This document shows, piece after piece, positions 61,695 to 64,000 of a stretch of DNA of 64,000 bases. The position numbers were made by a program, and so were the translations under genes. Under the pieces are notes generated by a model. That model was not told the DNA's origin, searched no databases, and worked only from the letters and a program-made list of their open reading frames with translations. This stretch comes from an uncultured Bacteroidota bacterium (GTDB lineage: Bacteria; Bacteroidota; Bacteroidia; Bacteroidales; VadinHA17), in contig CAIMVD010000100.1 of NCBI GenBank assembly GCA_903844815.1, positions 1 through 64,000 on the forward strand, in the 5' to 3' direction. The stretch's first letter is position 1. Every line of letters begins with the position of its first letter.

Positions 61695-62444
61695 ATGAAA
61701 ATTCTGGTTTGTATCAGCATTGTTCCCGACACCACCATGAAGATCAGGATTGGAGGCGACAAAAGGTCCATCGATACTGTAGGTATCCAGTGGATCATTA
61801 ATCCATGGGATGAATTATCCCTTACCCGGGCGCTGGAGCTGAAAGAGAGTTCATCCGGGGCAATTAAATCGGTTACTGTCATTCATGTCGGGACAGCATC
61901 ATCGGAACCTGCATTAAGAAAAGCCCTCGCCATAGGCGCCGATGACGCAATAAGGGTAAATGCTGAACCATCCGATGCTTACTTTACAGCAGCTCAGGTC
62001 GCTGAGATGGTTAGTAAAGAGAAGTTCGACGTAGTGTTGTGTGGCATCGAATCGAGCGACTTTAATGGCTCGGCAGTGGGAGGAATGATTGCGGAGTTTC
62101 TTGACATTCCTTCGGTGTCAGCGGTTTCGGATATTAAATCAGATGCCGGAACAGTTATATTGACCCGCGAGTTTGATGGCGGTAAGGAGGAAGTAACTGT
62201 TCCGGCCCCCTTTGTAGCAATAGTGCAGAAAGGCATTGCAAAAGAACCCAGAATAGCATCCATGAGGGGCATCATGAATGCCAGATCGAAACCGGTCAGA
62301 GTTGCGGAGCCTATAGCCATTGAGCCTCTTACCTGCATAGCCATGTTTGAAAAACCTGAAGCACGTCCCGGTTGCAGATTCATCGATGCGGAGAATGCGG
62401 GTTTGCTGATCGAACTCCTGCACGACGAAGCAAAAGTAATCTGA
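61695..62444 (+). CDS. Electron transfer flavoprotein beta subunit, second type
   Basis: The 249-residue EtfB starts at ATG 61695 (KILVCISIVPDT); the frame is open 34 codons earlier without similarity. It contains SIDTVGIQWIINPWDELSLTRA and IGADDAIRVNAE, with CGIESSDFNGSAVGGMIAEFL where the bifurcating type has DTAQVGP. So it differs from the EtfB at 22766-23641 and probably serves another dehydrogenase or an ETF:quinone oxidoreductase. The 32-base gap to the alpha subunit indicates an operon. No dehydrogenase gene is adjacent. Confidence 0.9.
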   Translation: MKILVCISIVPDTTMKIRIGGDKRSIDTVGIQWIINPWDELSLTRALELKESSSGAIKSVTVIHVGTASSEPALRKALAIGADDAIRVNAEPSDAYFTAAQVAEMVSKEKFDVVLCGIESSDFNGSAVGGMIAEFLDIPSVSAVSDIKSDAGTVILTREFDGGKEEVTVPAPFVAIVQKGIAKEPRIASMRGIMNARSKPVRVAEPIAIEPLTCIAMFEKPEARPGCRFIDAENAGLLIELLHDEAKVI

Positions 62445-62476
62445 TCAATAGTTTGTAAAAAGAAATTTATTGCGAA

Positions 62477-63445
62477 ATGTCAGTTTTAGTATATACCGAG
62501 AATTGGGACGGTAAGTTCAAAAAGCTTTCCTTCGAACTTGTTTCGTATGCAACAGAGGTCGCAAAAATGTTAAATACATCTGTTTCTGCAGTTTCGATAG
62601 GAAATGTTGCATGGGAAGAACTGAAGAAACTGGGTAACTATGGAGCTTCAAGGATTATCAGTATCCAAAGCGGACATTTAGCTACTCTCGATAACCAGGC
62701 TTACACAAGCGTTATTGCAGAAGTATCGCAGAAAGAGAATGCAACTGTCCTTATTTTCCCGAACAACAACACGGGAAAAGCTATCGCTCCCAGGCTATCA
62801 GTAAAATTAAAGGCCGGAATAGGTTCAGGGGTAAGCAGGCTGCCTTTGTATACCCATCCTTTTACTGTTTACAAAAGGACATATTCGGGAAATGCTTTTG
62901 CACATCTTGTAATTAATTCAGACATCAGGATCCTTACTCTGGCGCAAAATTCATTTGGTATCACTGAAACACCCAATAATTGCGTTATTGAGAACTTAAG
63001 TTCCGCATTTGACAATTCAACTGGGAAAACGGTTCTCAGGGAGGGACAGAAACAAAGCGGAAAGATCCTTCTTACTGATGCCGACATCGTAGTCTCGGGT
63101 GGGAGAGGAATGAAGTCTCCCGACAACTGGCCCGCACTCGTTGAGCTGGCGTCTTTTCTGGGAGCAGCAACAGCCTGTACCAGGCCAGTTTCGGATGAAG
63201 GCTGGAGGCCTCACGAAGAACATGCAGGACAGACAGGAAAGATCATCGCTCCAAACCTTTATATTGCGGTTGGAATCTCGGGAGCTACACAGCACCTTGC
63301 AGGCATAAGTTCATCTAAATGCATCGTCGCCATTAACACCGACAGTAATGCCCCGATTTTCGAAGCGGCACAATACGGCATTGTTGGCGATGCAATGAAG
63401 GTGCTGCCAAAACTTGTAGCTGCTGTTAAGGAAATAAAAAAATAA
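62477..63445 (+). CDS. Electron transfer flavoprotein alpha subunit, second type
   Basis: The 322-residue EtfA has the FAD-domain signatures ADIVVSGGRGMKSPDNW, EEHAGQTGKIIAPNLYIAVG, GATQHLAG and INTDSNAPIF. It pairs with the EtfB 32 bases upstream. Compared with the other EtfA in this window, the central and N-terminal parts are quite different, so the duplication is old. The pair stands without its dehydrogenase. Confidence 0.92.
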   Translation: MSVLVYTENWDGKFKKLSFELVSYATEVAKMLNTSVSAVSIGNVAWEELKKLGNYGASRIISIQSGHLATLDNQAYTSVIAEVSQKENATVLIFPNNNTGKAIAPRLSVKLKAGIGSGVSRLPLYTHPFTVYKRTYSGNAFAHLVINSDIRILTLAQNSFGITETPNNCVIENLSSAFDNSTGKTVLREGQKQSGKILLTDADIVVSGGRGMKSPDNWPALVELASFLGAATACTRPVSDEGWRPHEEHAGQTGKIIAPNLYIAVGISGATQHLAGISSSKCIVAINTDSNAPIFEAAQYGIVGDAMKVLPKLVAAVKEIKK

Positions 63446-63453
63446 GAAAAAAA

Positions 63454-63480
63454 TGCCACAAAGGCGCTAAGACACGAAGG
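63454..63480 (+). repeat. 27-bp dispersed repeat, left of GxxExxY gene
   Basis: TGCCACAAAGGCGCTAAGAC followed by ACGAAGG. It starts 9 bases after the etfA stop. Its reverse complement matches 63884-63910 at 22 of 27 positions, and a direct copy with one change lies at 63956-63982. Confidence 0.8.
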
Positions 63481-63486
63481 GGAGAT

Positions 63487-63882
63487 ATGGAGAGACTACT
63501 AACATATGAAGAGGAAGAGATTGGGAAACAAATAGTTCACTCTTCTTTCATTGTACATAAGGCCCTTGGTCCCGGATTATTGGAAAAAGTATATGAGGTT
63601 TGTCTTTGTCATGAATTAAGAAAGCTTGGGTTGAATGTAGAACGGCAGCTTGATATCCCGATTGTTTATGACGGGATTACTTTTGATGAGGGATTGAGAC
63701 TCGATCTTCTTGTTGAAAAAAAAGTTATTATTGAATTAAAGGCTGTTGATATTGTGAATCCTGTATGGGAGGCTCAGATAATTAGCCACCTTACTTTAAC
63801 AGGAAAGAGACTTGGCTATTTAATAAATTTCAATGTACCTTTGATTAAGGAAGGAATAAGAAGATTTGTAAATACTAAATAG
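63487..63882 (+). CDS. GxxExxY family protein
   Basis: The 131-residue protein carries the naming motif GLLEKVY (G-x-x-E-x-x-Y) after the helix QIVHSSFIVHKALGP. The second half has LRLDLLVEKKVIIELKAVD, a D...E-x-K arrangement that resembles PD-(D/E)xK nucleases. The function is unknown. The gene lies between two inverted copies of a 27-bp repeat, with a third copy downstream, and its A+T content is similar to its neighbours. The layout suggests that the gene with its repeats has behaved as one small unit. Confidence 0.88.
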   Translation: MERLLTYEEEEIGKQIVHSSFIVHKALGPGLLEKVYEVCLCHELRKLGLNVERQLDIPIVYDGITFDEGLRLDLLVEKKVIIELKAVDIVNPVWEAQIISHLTLTGKRLGYLINFNVPLIKEGIRRFVNTK

Positions 63883-63883
63883 A

Positions 63884-63910
63884 CCTTAGCGTCTTCGCGT
63901 CTTCGTGGCA
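63884..63910 (-). repeat. 27-bp dispersed repeat, inverted, right of GxxExxY gene
   Basis: CCTTAGCGTCTTCGCGTCTT followed by CGTGGCA is the inverted partner of 63454-63480 (22 of 27 positions). It begins one base after the stop codon of the GxxExxY gene and is followed by a run of A, so it could also act in the transcript as part of a stem with the upstream copy. Confidence 0.8.
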
Positions 63911-63955
63911 AAAAAAAATGCTCAATAAAGAAAGGTGGAAAAAGGAAATCAGGGA

Positions 63956-63982
63956 TGCCACAAAGGCGCAAAGACACGAAGG
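63956..63982 (+). repeat. 27-bp dispersed repeat, third copy
   Basis: A direct copy of 63454-63480 with one difference (CGCAAAG for CGCTAAG). It lies 18 bases from the window end, so any further unit is out of view. Confidence 0.8.
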
Positions 63983-64000
63983 ACTTGTTGAAATGCTTTT

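Noticed and set aside
25589-63982. CACAAAGG repeats as a CRISPR array
   Set aside because: Copies are scattered, differ in sequence and orientation, have irregular spacing, and no cas genes are present.
63918-64000. Open frame running off the window end (MLNKERWKKEIRDATKAQRH...)
   Set aside because: It passes through the third 27-bp repeat and is too short to judge.

Overview
The window is chromosomal DNA of a member of the Bacteroidota, most likely an anaerobic Bacteroidales-like organism. The evidence is a PorQ component of the type IX secretion system (T9SS), two proteins with T9SS-type C-terminal sorting domains, DUF4252 proteins beside an ECF sigma/anti-sigma pair, a GxxExxY protein, and promoters of the Bacteroidota type (TTTG, 19-21 bases, TAnnTTTG). 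No tRNA, rRNA, CRISPR array, integrase or intact transposase was found.

Region 1 (1-2.2 kb) holds the tail of an ADP-ribosylglycohydrolase, a GH43 glycosidase and a 5'-truncated yoeB toxin remnant. Region 2 (2.2-18.9 kb) looks clearly richer in A+T than the rest and is the accessory part. Its core is a co-directional eight-gene block (3034-12147). It encodes an SPFH protein with four C-terminal zinc ribbons, a four-TM coiled-coil protein, a large one-TM protein with an acidic tail, two paralogous unknown proteins, a bactofilin-like beta-helix protein, a zinc-ribbon/TM/SH3-like protein and an L,D-transpeptidase. I read this as an undescribed envelope-scaffold or envelope-stress system. An imperfect 80-bp direct repeat flanks the block. 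A T9SS cargo protein, an outer-membrane protein, a toxin-antitoxin pair inside a 310-bp direct repeat, and a TPR regulator lacking its DNA-binding domain follow.

Region 3 (18.9-31.5 kb) is mostly minus-strand and more housekeeping. It has etfB-etfA-acyl-CoA dehydrogenase with a good promoter and terminator, a short MutS-like ATPase, a sugar-isomerase gene fragment, a DUF4252/sigma/anti-sigma/DUF4252 cluster, a three-domain fusion (isoprenylcysteine-methyltransferase-like, PAP2, Lgt-like) and a GatB/YqeY protein.

Region 4 (32.2-53.7 kb) is an exopolysaccharide locus of the Wzx/Wzy type. It contains Wza, Wzc, Wzx, Wzy, three GT4 glycosyltransferases, a GINT-like protein, an epimerase-aminotransferase fusion, a CapA-like protein, two ATP-grasp ligases and two FemAB/GNAT-like acyltransferases. 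This set suggests an amino-sugar polymer carrying acyl or amino-acid groups. A T9SS beta-helix protein lies antisense inside it.

Region 5 (53.7-61.5 kb, minus strand) is a housekeeping array: porQ, cmk, ispH, pfkA, a DUF362 ferredoxin, a cation diffusion facilitator and a Gfo/Idh/MocA oxidoreductase, with promoters before porQ and pfkA. The window ends with a second, different etfBA pair and a GxxExxY gene bracketed by inverted 27-bp repeats.
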